Positions 9,388-18,898 of a DNA stretch of 64,000 nt are shown here, piece after piece. A model generated the notes under the pieces. That model saw only the letters and a list, made by a program, of their open reading frames with translations, searched no databases and was not told the DNA's origin. The first letter of the stretch is position 1; each line of letters starts with the position of its first letter. The translations under genes were made by a program, and so were the position numbers. The stretch spans positions 101,568-165,567 of the forward strand of contig NZ_JAIPUT010000004.1 in NCBI RefSeq assembly GCF_020055635.1. The letters run 5' to 3'. The DNA is from Marivita sp. GTDB taxonomy: Bacteria > Pseudomonadota > Alphaproteobacteria > Rhodobacterales > Rhodobacteraceae.

Positions 9388-10430
9388 GTCGTGTCCAGAC
9401 AATCACGGTTGGTCCCGGTGACGTCGATCAAAGGCTCGATCGCTGGCTCAAGCGGATGTTTCCGCATCTCGGGCAGGGGCGCATCGAAAAGATGTGCCGC
9501 AAGGGCGAGCTGCGGATTGACGGGGCCCGCGTGAAAGCCAGCACGCGGCTGGCCACCGGTCAGCAGGTGCGCATCCCGCCGCTGCCCGAACCCGGAGAGG
9601 TCCAATCGCAGCCCAAACCGGGCGTGTCCGACAAGGACGCCGAGATGATGAAGGCGCTTGTGCTCTACAAGGACGACCACATCATCGCCCTGAACAAGCC
9701 GCCGGGACTGCCCACGCAAGGCGGCAGCAAGCAGACCCGCCATGTCGATGGCCTGGCCGAGGCGCTGACCTTTGGCCATGACGAGAAACCGCGCCTCGTG
9801 CACCGTCTCGACAAGGATACGTCGGGCGTGCTGCTTCTGGCGCGCACGCGGCAGGTGGCCGGCGCGCTGACCGCGGCCTTCCGCGACCGCGAGACCCGCA
9901 AGATCTACTGGGCCTGCGTCGCGGGCGTTCCGGCGCCGCTGATGGGCACGATCAAGTTCGGCCTGGTCAAGGCGCCGGGTCATGGCGCGAGCGGCGAAAA
10001 CGAAAAGATGCGCGCGGTGCTGCCGCGCGACGTGGCCAGCACCGAAGGCGCGAAACACGCAACAACCGATTACGCGGTCCTGAGCGCGCTGGCCAAGCGC
10101 GCCGCCTGGGTGGCAATGGTTCCGATCACCGGCCGCACCCACCAGTTGCGCGCGCATATGGCGGAACTGGGCCATCCGATCATCGGCGATGGCAAATACG
10201 GCGGGTCCGGGCAGGAAAACCTCGGCGATGGCTGGGGCGCGATGCTGGGTGGGGCGATCAGCAACAAGCTGCACCTGCACGCGCGGTCGATTTCGCTGAA
10301 ACACCCCGTCACCGGCGCGCATCTCACGATCACCGCGCCGTTGCCCGAACACATGCAGCGCACCTGGGGCTTCCTGCAATGGGACCCGCGCGACGTGCCT
10401 GCCGACCCGTTCGAGGATTTCGAGGCATGA
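9384..10430 (+). CDS. RluA/RluC family pseudouridine synthase
   Basis: S4 domain then LVHRLDKDTSGVLLLARTR catalytic motif. Confidence 0.94.
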   Translation: MSRVQTITVGPGDVDQRLDRWLKRMFPHLGQGRIEKMCRKGELRIDGARVKASTRLATGQQVRIPPLPEPGEVQSQPKPGVSDKDAEMMKALVLYKDDHIIALNKPPGLPTQGGSKQTRHVDGLAEALTFGHDEKPRLVHRLDKDTSGVLLLARTRQVAGALTAAFRDRETRKIYWACVAGVPAPLMGTIKFGLVKAPGHGASGENEKMRAVLPRDVASTEGAKHATTDYAVLSALAKRAAWVAMVPITGRTHQLRAHMAELGHPIIGDGKYGGSGQENLGDGWGAMLGGAISNKLHLHARSISLKHPVTGAHLTITAPLPEHMQRTWGFLQWDPRDVPADPFEDFEA

Positions 10431-10505
10431 CCCGACCGCCTTGGCCGGTCCATGCGCGATATCGACGACCGGCCCCCGCACCGACACCTTGATGGAGGAC
10501 CTGAC

Positions 10506-11228
10506 ATGAGCGAATGGGCTCCGAAACGGTTTTGGAAATCGGCTGAAACGACCCCCACGGATGACGGGTTCGGCGTGCTGCTGGATGGCCGCCCGGTGCG
10601 CACGCCTGCAAAGGCGCTCTTATCGGTGCCGACCGAAGCGGTCGCAGACCGAATCGCCGGGGAATTCGATGCGCAGAACGACCGGATCGACCCGACAACG
10701 ATGCCGTTCACCCGCACGGCGAACGCCGCGATTGACAAGGTCGCGATCCAGCATGCCGAAGTTGCCGACCTGCTTGCCGCTTACGGCGACAGCGACCTTC
10801 TGTGTTACAGGGCGCACGAGCCGGACGAGTTGGTGGCGCGCCAGGCCGAGCAATGGGATCCGCTGCTGGACTGGGCGGCAGACGCGCTGGGCGTGCGGCT
10901 GGAGCCGCGTACCGGCGTGATGCACGCGCCGCAGGACCCGGCGTCCCTGGCCATCCTGAGCCAGAAAGTCCATGCCATGACGGCTTTCGAACTCGCCGCG
11001 TTCCACGACCTGGTGGCCATCAGCGGGTCGCTCGTCATCGGTTTCGCAGCCAAGTTTCAGGCGCGTTCTGCCTCGGATCTCTGGATCGTTTCGCGGCTCG
11101 ACGAGCTTTGGCAGGAAGAACAATGGGGCAAGGACGAAGAGGCGCAGGAACTGGTCGCCTACAAGCAGGCGGCGTTTTTTCATGCAGATGCGTTCATGCG
11201 CCTGATCGATGGTCATTCTTCGCGCTGA
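10506..11228 (+). CDS. ATP12 family F1-ATPase assembly chaperone
   Basis: KRFWKSAETTPTDDGFGVLLDGRPVRTPAKALL; TNAAIDKV; syntenic after rluC. Confidence 0.9.
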   Translation: MSEWAPKRFWKSAETTPTDDGFGVLLDGRPVRTPAKALLSVPTEAVADRIAGEFDAQNDRIDPTTMPFTRTANAAIDKVAIQHAEVADLLAAYGDSDLLCYRAHEPDELVARQAEQWDPLLDWAADALGVRLEPRTGVMHAPQDPASLAILSQKVHAMTAFELAAFHDLVAISGSLVIGFAAKFQARSASDLWIVSRLDELWQEEQWGKDEEAQELVAYKQAAFFHADAFMRLIDGHSSR

Positions 11229-11408
11229 CGCGGGGTAAACTCGGGCCTATTGACCAAAAAATAGGCTAATCGGCTTGACCTATCGAAGTGAATCCACGCA
11301 AAATCCTCTGCATTGGAAGTCGGGGCATCCCTACTTTCGTCGTATGGGCGTGGATACGCTCGACAAAAAACCGTGCTGTGATGTGCGGATCAACAGGAAG
11401 AGGTAAAA

Positions 11409-12425
11409 ATGAATAGAATCGTTATTCTTGGCGCGATGACTGCGGCTGGCCTATCAGCCGGTGTTGCGTCGGCTGCCACGCTTGACGACGTAAAGGCGCG
11501 TGGTACGCTGAATTGTGGCGTGACCACCGGTCTCGTCGGATTTGCAGCGCCAAACGCCAACGGCGAATGGGAAGGCTTCGATGTCGGCGTATGCCGCGCG
11601 GTTGCCGCCGCCGTTCTCGGCGACCCGACCGCGGTCGAATTCGTGCCGACCACCGGCAAGACGCGCTTCACCGCGCTTGCATCCGGTGAGATCGATCTGC
11701 TCGCCCGGAACACCACCTGGACGTTCTCGCGCGATGTCGACCTTGGTTTCGAATTCGTCGGCATCAACTACTACGACGGCCAGGGCTTCATGATCCCGAA
11801 GGAACTGGGCGTCTCGTCGGCCAAGGAACTCGATGGTGCGACAGTCTGCATCCAGACCGGCACCACGACCGAGCTGAACCTTGCCGACTACTTCCGCAAG
11901 AACAACATCAGCTACGAGCCGGTTCCGATCGAGACCAATGCCGAAGCACAGCCGCTCTATCTTGAAGGCGCGTGCGACGTCTACACGACAGACGCGTCCG
12001 GCCTTGCCGCGACACGTGCGGCATTCGAAAACCCGGGTGATCACGTGGTCCTGCCGGAAATCATCTCGAAAGAGCCGCTTGGCCCGCTGGTGCGTCATGG
12101 CGACAACGAATGGGGCGATATCGCCCGTTGGACCCTGAACGCCCTGATCGCGGCGGAAGAGCTGGGTGTGACCTCGGCCAATATCGACGAACTGGCCTCG
12201 GGCACCAACAGCCCGGAAATCAACCGTCTGCTCGGCACCGAAGGCACTCTGGGCGAAATGCTCGGCCTTGACGCCGACTGGGCCGTCCGTGCCATCAAGG
12301 CCGGCGGCAACTACGGTGAGCTGTTCGAAAAGAACATCGGTGAGAACACGCCGATCGGTCTGGCGCGCGGTCTCAACGCGCAGTGGACCGAGGGTGGGCT
12401 GCTGTACTCGCCGCCCTTCCGGTAA
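11409..12425 (+). CDS. aapJ: Amino acid ABC transporter substrate-binding protein (AapJ-like)
   Basis: ATLDDVKARGTLNCGVTTGLVGFAAPNANGEWEGFDVGVCRAVAAAVLGD. Confidence 0.93.
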   Translation: MNRIVILGAMTAAGLSAGVASAATLDDVKARGTLNCGVTTGLVGFAAPNANGEWEGFDVGVCRAVAAAVLGDPTAVEFVPTTGKTRFTALASGEIDLLARNTTWTFSRDVDLGFEFVGINYYDGQGFMIPKELGVSSAKELDGATVCIQTGTTTELNLADYFRKNNISYEPVPIETNAEAQPLYLEGACDVYTTDASGLAATRAAFENPGDHVVLPEIISKEPLGPLVRHGDNEWGDIARWTLNALIAAEELGVTSANIDELASGTNSPEINRLLGTEGTLGEMLGLDADWAVRAIKAGGNYGELFEKNIGENTPIGLARGLNAQWTEGGLLYSPPFR

Positions 12426-12440
12426 ACACATGCTCCGGGA

Positions 12441-12470
12441 AAAGGGCGCGGTTCACTCCGCGCCCTTTTT
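12441..12470 (+). terminator. Intra-operonic hairpin/attenuator between aapJ and aapQ
   Basis: aaagggcgcgg-ttcact-ccgcgccctttTT: 11-bp stem, T-run. Confidence 0.8.
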
Positions 12471-12553
12471 CAAATCAACGAACCGGCCTTCGGATACGGC
12501 ATCAGAGCGCGTAAAGCGCCGCCACAGCATTCCGGGAAAACAGGGATAACATA

Positions 12554-13768
12554 ATGTCATCGATTTCAGACCCACCATCGGGGTCGTTTCGGCTATCCAT
12601 GCTGATCAACGACACCCGGTACCGGTCCTACACGTTCCAGTTCGTCGCGCTCTTGTTGCTGGTGCTGGCGTTTGGCTATCTGGGGTCCAATCTTCTGGAC
12701 AATCTTCAGGCCGCGGGCCTGAACATTTCCTACCAGTTCCTTGGCGAACCCGCCGGGTATGACATCAACCAGAAACTGATCCCGTACACGAGCCAATCCT
12801 CGCACTGGCAGGCGGCGCTTGTCGGGGTGCTGAACACCTTGCTCGTGGCGTTCCTGGGCTGCCTGATGGCGACCGTCATCGGTGTCGTGGTGGGTGTGCT
12901 CCGGCTGAGCAACAACTGGCTCGTGCGCCAGCTGATGTCGGTCTATGTCGAGATTTTCCGCAATGTTCCGGTGCTGATCTGGATTCTGATCATCATGGCG
13001 GTCTTCATCGCCGTCCTGCCACAGCCGCGCGATTTCCGCGGGGATGATGCCGAAGCGTCGATGGTGCTGGGCGCCTTTGCCTTCACCGGACGCGGGTTCT
13101 ACATGCCAGCGCCGATCCTCGGTGCCGGGGCCGGCTTTGTCATCGCCGTGTTCGTGGCGTCGGTCGCCGGGATTTTCGCGTTCAAGAACTACGCCAAGAA
13201 ATCGCTTTACGACCGCGGCAAGCTGATCCCGACCTTCTGGCCCTCGCTGGCGATCCTGTTCGTTCCGACAATCCTTGTCTACTTCCTCCTGGGGCGGCCT
13301 ATCACGCTGGATTATCCCGCGCTTCAGGGCTTCAACTTCCAGGGCGGCATCTTCATGCGGAACTCGCTGATCTCGCTCTGGTTCGCGCTGTCGATCTATA
13401 CCGCCGCTTTCATCGCCGAAAACGTGCGCGCCGGTATCCTTGCCGTCAGCCAGGGACAGACCGAGGCGGCGGCCTCGCTGGGGTTGCGGCCGCGCCGGAT
13501 CATGAACCTCGTCATCCTGCCGCAGGCGCTGCGGGTGATCATCCCGCCGCTGATTTCCCAGTATCTGAACCTCACCAAGAACTCGTCGCTTGCCATCGCG
13601 GTGGGCTACATGGACCTCACCGGCACGCTGGGCGGCATCACCCTGAACCAGACCGGCCGGGCGATCGAGGCGATCTTCCTGCTGATGCTGTTCTATCTCA
13701 CCATCTCGCTCGCGATCTCGGCGATCATGAACGTCTACAACAATTCCGTTAAGCTGAAGGAGCGCTGA
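12554..13768 (+). CDS. aapQ: Amino acid ABC transporter permease (AapQ-like)
   Basis: Large permease with SLGLRPRRIMNLVILPQALRVIIPPLISQYLNLTKNSSLAIAVGYMD. Confidence 0.92.
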   Translation: MSSISDPPSGSFRLSMLINDTRYRSYTFQFVALLLLVLAFGYLGSNLLDNLQAAGLNISYQFLGEPAGYDINQKLIPYTSQSSHWQAALVGVLNTLLVAFLGCLMATVIGVVVGVLRLSNNWLVRQLMSVYVEIFRNVPVLIWILIIMAVFIAVLPQPRDFRGDDAEASMVLGAFAFTGRGFYMPAPILGAGAGFVIAVFVASVAGIFAFKNYAKKSLYDRGKLIPTFWPSLAILFVPTILVYFLLGRPITLDYPALQGFNFQGGIFMRNSLISLWFALSIYTAAFIAENVRAGILAVSQGQTEAAASLGLRPRRIMNLVILPQALRVIIPPLISQYLNLTKNSSLAIAVGYMDLTGTLGGITLNQTGRAIEAIFLLMLFYLTISLAISAIMNVYNNSVKLKER

Positions 13769-13769
13769 G

Positions 13770-15065
13770 ATGTCCGACACACATGCACAGTCCGTTGCCT
13801 TCGTGCGCGACACCATGCTGCCCGAGCAGCCGCCCCCCGTCACCGAAGCGGGCGCGATCAAGTGGGTGCGCGAGAACCTGTTCCGAGGCTGGTTCAATAC
13901 CATCCTGACGATCGTGTCGCTCTACATCATCTTCAAGATCGTGTCCGGGGCATATCCGTGGTTCGCCAACGGCATCTGGAACACCAGTTCGTTGGCAGAG
14001 TGCCGCGAGATGCTGGATGGCATGACCGGGGCCTGTTTCTCGGTCCTGACGGAACGCTGGAACCAGCTGCTCTTCGGCTTCACCTATCCGCCGGAAGCCT
14101 ATTGGCGGCCGACCCTGGCCTTCGTCCTGCTTATCGTCGCGCTTGTTCCCGTGCTCTATCCCAAGGCGCCGCGCAACATGCTGGCCTTCACGGCGATCTA
14201 CCCGTTCCTGGCCTATTGGCTGATCTGGGGCGGTACGCTGCTGATCCCGCTGATGGTTCTCGTCGGCTTTGCGGCGGGCTATTTCGCCTTCAAACAGTTC
14301 GAACGTCAGAGCTTTGCCATGGGCATGCTTGCCGGGTTCGCGGCAACCGTCGTCGTGATCTGGGTGGGCGGAACCATCCCGGCCGCCTTGCCGGATGTCC
14401 TTGCTCTCGAGGCGGTCCGGTCGCGCGATCTTGGCGGCTTCATGCTCAACATGATCCTCGGCACCGTCTGCGTGTCGCTGTCGCTGCCCTTCGGAATCCT
14501 GCTGGCTCTGGGCCGGCAATCCTCGATGCCGATCATCAAGTGGATCTGCGTTGTCTTCATCGAATTCATCCGGGGTGTGCCGCTCATCACCCTGCTGTTC
14601 GTGGCCAACGTGGTGCTGGCGTATTTCTTCCCGCCGGGCTCCAATATCGACCTCGTGCTCCGGGTGATCATCATGATCACGGCCTTCGCCTCGGCCTATA
14701 TCGCCGAGGTGATCCGGGGTGGTCTGGCGGCGCTGCCGCGCGGTCAGTACGAGGCGGCCAACAGCCTCGGGCTTGACTACGCGCAGTCCATGCGCCTGAT
14801 CATCCTGCCGCAGGCCCTGAAGATCTCGATCCCCGGCATCGTGAACGTCGCGGTGGGGCTCTTCAAGGACACGACGCTTGTCGCCATCATCTCGATGTTC
14901 GACCTTGTCGGCATGATCCGGGGTCCGATCCTGGCCTCGACCGAATGGAACGGCGTCTACTGGGAACTCTGGGGCTTTGCGGTCTTCGTGTTCTTCATCG
15001 TCTGCTTCACCATCTCCAAGTATTCCCAGTGGCTCGAGCGTCAGCTTGCCACCGATCACCGATAA
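13770..15065 (+). CDS. aapM: Amino acid ABC transporter permease (AapM-like)
   Basis: [49 protein letters not shown]. Confidence 0.92.
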   Translation: MSDTHAQSVAFVRDTMLPEQPPPVTEAGAIKWVRENLFRGWFNTILTIVSLYIIFKIVSGAYPWFANGIWNTSSLAECREMLDGMTGACFSVLTERWNQLLFGFTYPPEAYWRPTLAFVLLIVALVPVLYPKAPRNMLAFTAIYPFLAYWLIWGGTLLIPLMVLVGFAAGYFAFKQFERQSFAMGMLAGFAATVVVIWVGGTIPAALPDVLALEAVRSRDLGGFMLNMILGTVCVSLSLPFGILLALGRQSSMPIIKWICVVFIEFIRGVPLITLLFVANVVLAYFFPPGSNIDLVLRVIIMITAFASAYIAEVIRGGLAALPRGQYEAANSLGLDYAQSMRLIILPQALKISIPGIVNVAVGLFKDTTLVAIISMFDLVGMIRGPILASTEWNGVYWELWGFAVFVFFIVCFTISKYSQWLERQLATDHR

Positions 15066-15076
15066 GGAGGCCGAAC

Positions 15077-15850
15077 ATGGCTGAACCTGCACCTGCACAA
15101 CTGGCTGTCTCGGACGAGATGGCGATCCAGATCGAGAACATGAACAAGTGGTTCGGAACGTTCCACGTTCTGCGCGACATCGACCTGACCGTCTACCGCG
15201 GCGAGCGGATCGTCATCGCTGGCCCCTCCGGGTCGGGCAAGTCCACGCTGATCCGCTGTATCAACGCGCTGGAGGAACACCAGAAGGGCAAGATCACCGT
15301 CGACGGAACGGTCCTGTCGTCGGACATCAAGAACATCGACACGATCCGGTCCGAGGTCGGCATGGTGTTCCAGCACTTCAACCTGTTCCCGCATCTGACC
15401 ATCCTGGAAAACTGCACGCTGGCCCCGATCTGGGTGCGCAAGACGCCCAAGCGCGAGGCCGAGGAAACCGCGATGCATTTCCTCGAGAAGGTGAAGATCC
15501 CCGAGCAGGCCAACAAGTACCCCGGCCAGCTGTCCGGCGGTCAGCAGCAGCGCGTCGCGATTGCCCGGTCGCTCTGCATGAAGCCGCGCATCATGCTCTT
15601 TGACGAACCGACTTCGGCGCTTGACCCCGAGATGATCAAGGAGGTTCTCGACACGATGGTGAGCCTTGCCGAGGAAGGCATGACGATGATCTGCGTCACG
15701 CACGAGATGGGCTTTGCGCGCCAGGTGGCGAACCGCGTGATCTTCATGGATGCGGGACAGATCGTGGAACAGAACGAACCCGAAGAGTTCTTCAACAATC
15801 CGCAGAACGAGCGGACCAAGCTGTTCCTGAGCCAGATCCTCGGGCACTGA
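15077..15850 (+). CDS. aapP: Amino acid ABC transporter ATP-binding protein (AapP-like)
   Basis: [58 protein letters not shown]. Confidence 0.95.
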   Translation: MAEPAPAQLAVSDEMAIQIENMNKWFGTFHVLRDIDLTVYRGERIVIAGPSGSGKSTLIRCINALEEHQKGKITVDGTVLSSDIKNIDTIRSEVGMVFQHFNLFPHLTILENCTLAPIWVRKTPKREAEETAMHFLEKVKIPEQANKYPGQLSGGQQQRVAIARSLCMKPRIMLFDEPTSALDPEMIKEVLDTMVSLAEEGMTMICVTHEMGFARQVANRVIFMDAGQIVEQNEPEEFFNNPQNERTKLFLSQILGH

Positions 15851-15876
15851 TCCGGACCGTTTTCGGCAGACCCCAG

Positions 15877-15905
15877 AACTCCGGGCCGTGGCCCGGAGTT
15901 TTTTT
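15877..15905 (+). terminator. Rho-independent terminator after aapP
   Basis: aactccgggcc-gt-ggcccggagtt followed by a T-run. Confidence 0.9.
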
Positions 15906-15913
15906 GTCGGAGT

Positions 15914-16426
15914 TCAGTCTGACGTGGTTTCGGCAATGACCTCGCGCGGGATTGCGAAATCCTCGCAGTGTCCGATATGCCACCTGACATCCGTCCAGCC
16001 GCCGATCGGAAACGAGATCAGGCTGGTGGCGCAGGTCGGATAGTCGCCGAAGCGCGGATGATCGGGCCGTGTCTTCACAAGCTGATGCGCACATTCGGCG
16101 ATCCCGAAATTGTGGCCGATCAACAGGATCGTGTCTGCGTTGGCGGTGTACAGCACATCTAGGATGTCGTCGGGTTCAGCCAGGTAAAGCGACCGTTCAA
16201 ACCGGGTCGGGACCTCCGGCAAGGCCAACAGGTTCAGCGTCTGCCGCGTGCGTGTCGACGTCGAGCACAAAACCTCGTCCGGCAGCCAGCCCCTGCGCCG
16301 CAACCAGTCGCCCATGGCCGGAGCACTGGCGAACCCGCGCGCGTTGAGGGGGCGGCTGTGATCGTCACCGCTTGCGGACCAGTCCGATTTGGCATGCCGC
16401 ATCAGGATCAATCGTTTCACGAACAC
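15914..16426 (-). CDS. Histidine phosphatase (SixA-like)
   Basis: LILMRHAKSDWSASGDDHSRPLNARG (RHG phosphatase motif). Confidence 0.9.
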   Translation of the reverse strand: MFVKRLILMRHAKSDWSASGDDHSRPLNARGFASAPAMGDWLRRRGWLPDEVLCSTSTRTRQTLNLLALPEVPTRFERSLYLAEPDDILDVLYTANADTILLIGHNFGIAECAHQLVKTRPDHPRFGDYPTCATSLISFPIGGWTDVRWHIGHCEDFAIPREVIAETTSD

Positions 16427-16447
16427 CCGCCTTTCCTTGGATTGGCC

Positions 16448-17101
16448 TCACTGTCCCAAAAATGCGCGCATGTGAAAAGCGGATTGTTCCGGCACCCGGC
16501 CAAACCGGCGTGACACCGGACAGGATTGGCGCACAAGGCACCCGTTCCGGCAGGCCGCACCGGCAGGGCTTTTCAGGTGCGCCACGCAGGCCGGGACGTC
16601 ATAGGCCTGTCCCGGCCCAAGCGCGCCGACAGGGCAGGCGCTCTCACAGGGACGGTCGTCGCAGGACAGGCAGGGGGAGTCGGGTGCGGACGCCAGCGTC
16701 AGCCTCTCCGGCACCGCCAGCGCTGCGCGGAAGCTGATGAACAGCCCGGCGGTGGCGTGCACCAACAACCCGACCGGCGAAGACCAGCATTCCCCGCTGC
16801 GCTCGGCCCACCACAGGAACGGCGCATAGGGCGGGCCATCATAGGGAAAGATCGCTGCTCCGCGCAGCGGCTGCGCCAATTCTGAGACCACACGCTTTGA
16901 CCAGCGATCCAGGCGATGCGGGGCACCGTCGCGATATTCCGGCGATGCCAGAAAAGTGCGCCAGAACGCGGGCTCGTCCGGGCCAAGCAGGATCAGCGTG
17001 CCGGTGCCGTCCGGCGCGGCGTCGTCGGCAGTGGGGTGAAAGGCGCCGCGCACGGCAAGCCCGAGCGCGCGGGCCGAGGCGTCGATCTGGGCGAGCGTCA
17101 C
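16448..17101 (-). CDS. 4Fe-4S ferredoxin-like / QueG-like protein
   Basis: [31 protein letters not shown] cysteine clusters. Confidence 0.7.
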   Translation of the reverse strand: MTLAQIDASARALGLAVRGAFHPTADDAAPDGTGTLILLGPDEPAFWRTFLASPEYRDGAPHRLDRWSKRVVSELAQPLRGAAIFPYDGPPYAPFLWWAERSGECWSSPVGLLVHATAGLFISFRAALAVPERLTLASAPDSPCLSCDDRPCESACPVGALGPGQAYDVPACVAHLKSPAGAACRNGCLVRQSCPVSRRFGRVPEQSAFHMRAFLGQ

Positions 17102-17967
17102 CGAAGCGCGCGGATCAGCGAACCCGCGCCATGCTCGGTGAAAAGCTCCAGCAGGCAGGCATTGGGCACGCGCCCGTCCAGGATCACGACAGCGCGGACC
17201 CCGTCCTCGATCGCCTTCAGCGCGGTTTCCGTCTTGGGGATCATGCCTCCCCCGATGGTGCCATCGGCGATCATGCTCCTGACCTCTTCGGGGGTCATGG
17301 AGGTCACGACATTGCCGCCGGTATCCTTCACGCCGCTGACATCGGTCAGCAACAAGAGCCGATCCGCCTTGAGCGCGCCGGCAACCGCACCGGCAGCAGT
17401 GTCACCGTTCACGTTGAAGGTCTCGTTCGGCCCCATGCCCGTGGCGACAGGCGCCACCACCGGAATGATCCCCGCCTTGAACAGGTCGCGCAGGACCTGA
17501 GGGTTCATCTCGACCGGCCGCCCGACAAAACCCAGCTCGGGATCGTCGGCCTCGCAGACCATCAGGTCGTCATCCTTGCCCGACAGCCCCACGGCCCGGC
17601 CCCCTTCATCCATGATGGCCTGCACGATCCGCTTGTTGACCAGACCGGTCAGCACCATCTCGACAACCTGCACCGTGGCCTTGTCGGTGACGCGCTTGCC
17701 GCGCACGAATTCCGACTTGATGCCCAGCTTGGTCAGCATGTCGTTGATCATCGGGCCGCCGCCATGCACCACGACGGGGTTGATGCCGACCTGTCGCATC
17801 AGCACGATATCGCGCGCGAATTCGGCCATTGCGGCATCGTCGCCCATGGCGTTGCCGCCGAATTTCACCACGACGATCGCCCCCGCATACCGCTGCATGT
17901 AGGGCAGGGCTTCGGACAGGGTGCGGGCGGTGGCGATCCAGTCGTGGTTCATATCTCGGGATTTCAT
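17098..17967 (-). CDS. argB: Acetylglutamate kinase
   Basis: [37 protein letters not shown]. Confidence 0.96.
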   Translation of the reverse strand: MKSRDMNHDWIATARTLSEALPYMQRYAGAIVVVKFGGNAMGDDAAMAEFARDIVLMRQVGINPVVVHGGGPMINDMLTKLGIKSEFVRGKRVTDKATVQVVEMVLTGLVNKRIVQAIMDEGGRAVGLSGKDDDLMVCEADDPELGFVGRPVEMNPQVLRDLFKAGIIPVVAPVATGMGPNETFNVNGDTAAGAVAGALKADRLLLLTDVSGVKDTGGNVVTSMTPEEVRSMIADGTIGGGMIPKTETALKAIEDGVRAVVILDGRVPNACLLELFTEHGAGSLIRALR

Positions 17968-18057
17968 CGTGTTTCTGTCCTTGCCAGAGTCATGTCTGAC
18001 GCAGGTCTTGTGTGCGACATGGCTGCTCCGGAGGCAAGCCGTTTTGCCGAACCCGCC

Positions 18058-18717
18058 CTAGCTGATCCCGGCGATGATGCTGCGCAACGTGGCGATGCCG
18101 TCGCCCTTCTCGCTGCTGGTCAGGACCAGTTCGGGATAGGCCGCCGGGTGCTTGGACAGCGCGCCGCGCACCTGGTCAAGCAGGCTGTCATGATGTGAAG
18201 GCTTGATCTTGTCGCACTTGGTCAGCACCACCTGAAAGGTGACCGCGCTTCGGTCGAGCAGGGTCATGATCTCCTCGTCCACCGGCTTGACGCCATGACG
18301 GCTGTCCACCAGCACGAAGGCCCGCCGCAGGCTGGCGCGACCCGACAGGTACTGCTTGAGAAGGGCCTGCCATTTCTCGACCACCTGCACCGGCGCATTG
18401 GCATAGCCATAGCCCGGCAGGTCGACGAGGTAGCGCGCATCCCCCAGCGTGAAATAGTTGATTTCCTGCGTCCGACCGGGCGTGTTCGAGGCTCGCGCCA
18501 GGGCCTTGCGCCCGGTGAGCGCGTTGATGAGAGAAGATTTCCCGACATTGGACCGGCCCGCGAAACAGACCTCGATCCGGTCATCGGCAGGCAGACCGGA
18601 CATGGCGACCACGCCTTTCAGAAAGTCGATCTCGCCCGCGAAAAGCTTGCGCCCGACCTCGCGGGACATGTCGTCAGGCTCTTCGGCAAGCGGGAAGGGA
18701 AGTTGCTTGTCAGACAC
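18058..18717 (-). CDS. engB: Ribosome biogenesis GTP-binding protein YihA/YsxC (GTG start proposed)
   Basis: CFAGRSNVGKSSLINALTGRKALARASNTPGRTQEINYF. Confidence 0.93.
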   Translation of the reverse strand: MSDKQLPFPLAEEPDDMSREVGRKLFAGEIDFLKGVVAMSGLPADDRIEVCFAGRSNVGKSSLINALTGRKALARASNTPGRTQEINYFTLGDARYLVDLPGYGYANAPVQVVEKWQALLKQYLSGRASLRRAFVLVDSRHGVKPVDEEIMTLLDRSAVTFQVVLTKCDKIKPSHHDSLLDQVRGALSKHPAAYPELVLTSSEKGDGIATLRSIIAGIS

Positions 18718-18898
18718 GGGGCACCTCGGCTCCAACCGGGAGGGGGCTGCTGTCGGTCACCTCGGCCCCAGCCGCGAAAACCAGCTCGCCCGGACAGTCC
18801 GACGGCATCGCCCGTCCCGGCATACTCGTCAGGAACAGCGGCCCCCGACCATGGCTCTTGATCGGGGGCAGCCACGTCCCGGGGACGGGCGCTGTCAT
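18710..18898 (-). pseudogene. 62-aa ORF resembling the N-terminus of a MOSC-domain protein, coupled to yidC and engB
   Basis: MTAPVPGTWLPPIKSHGRGPLFLTSMPGRAMPSD..; ATG overlaps the yidC stop; its stop lies within the engB start region. Confidence 0.55.
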
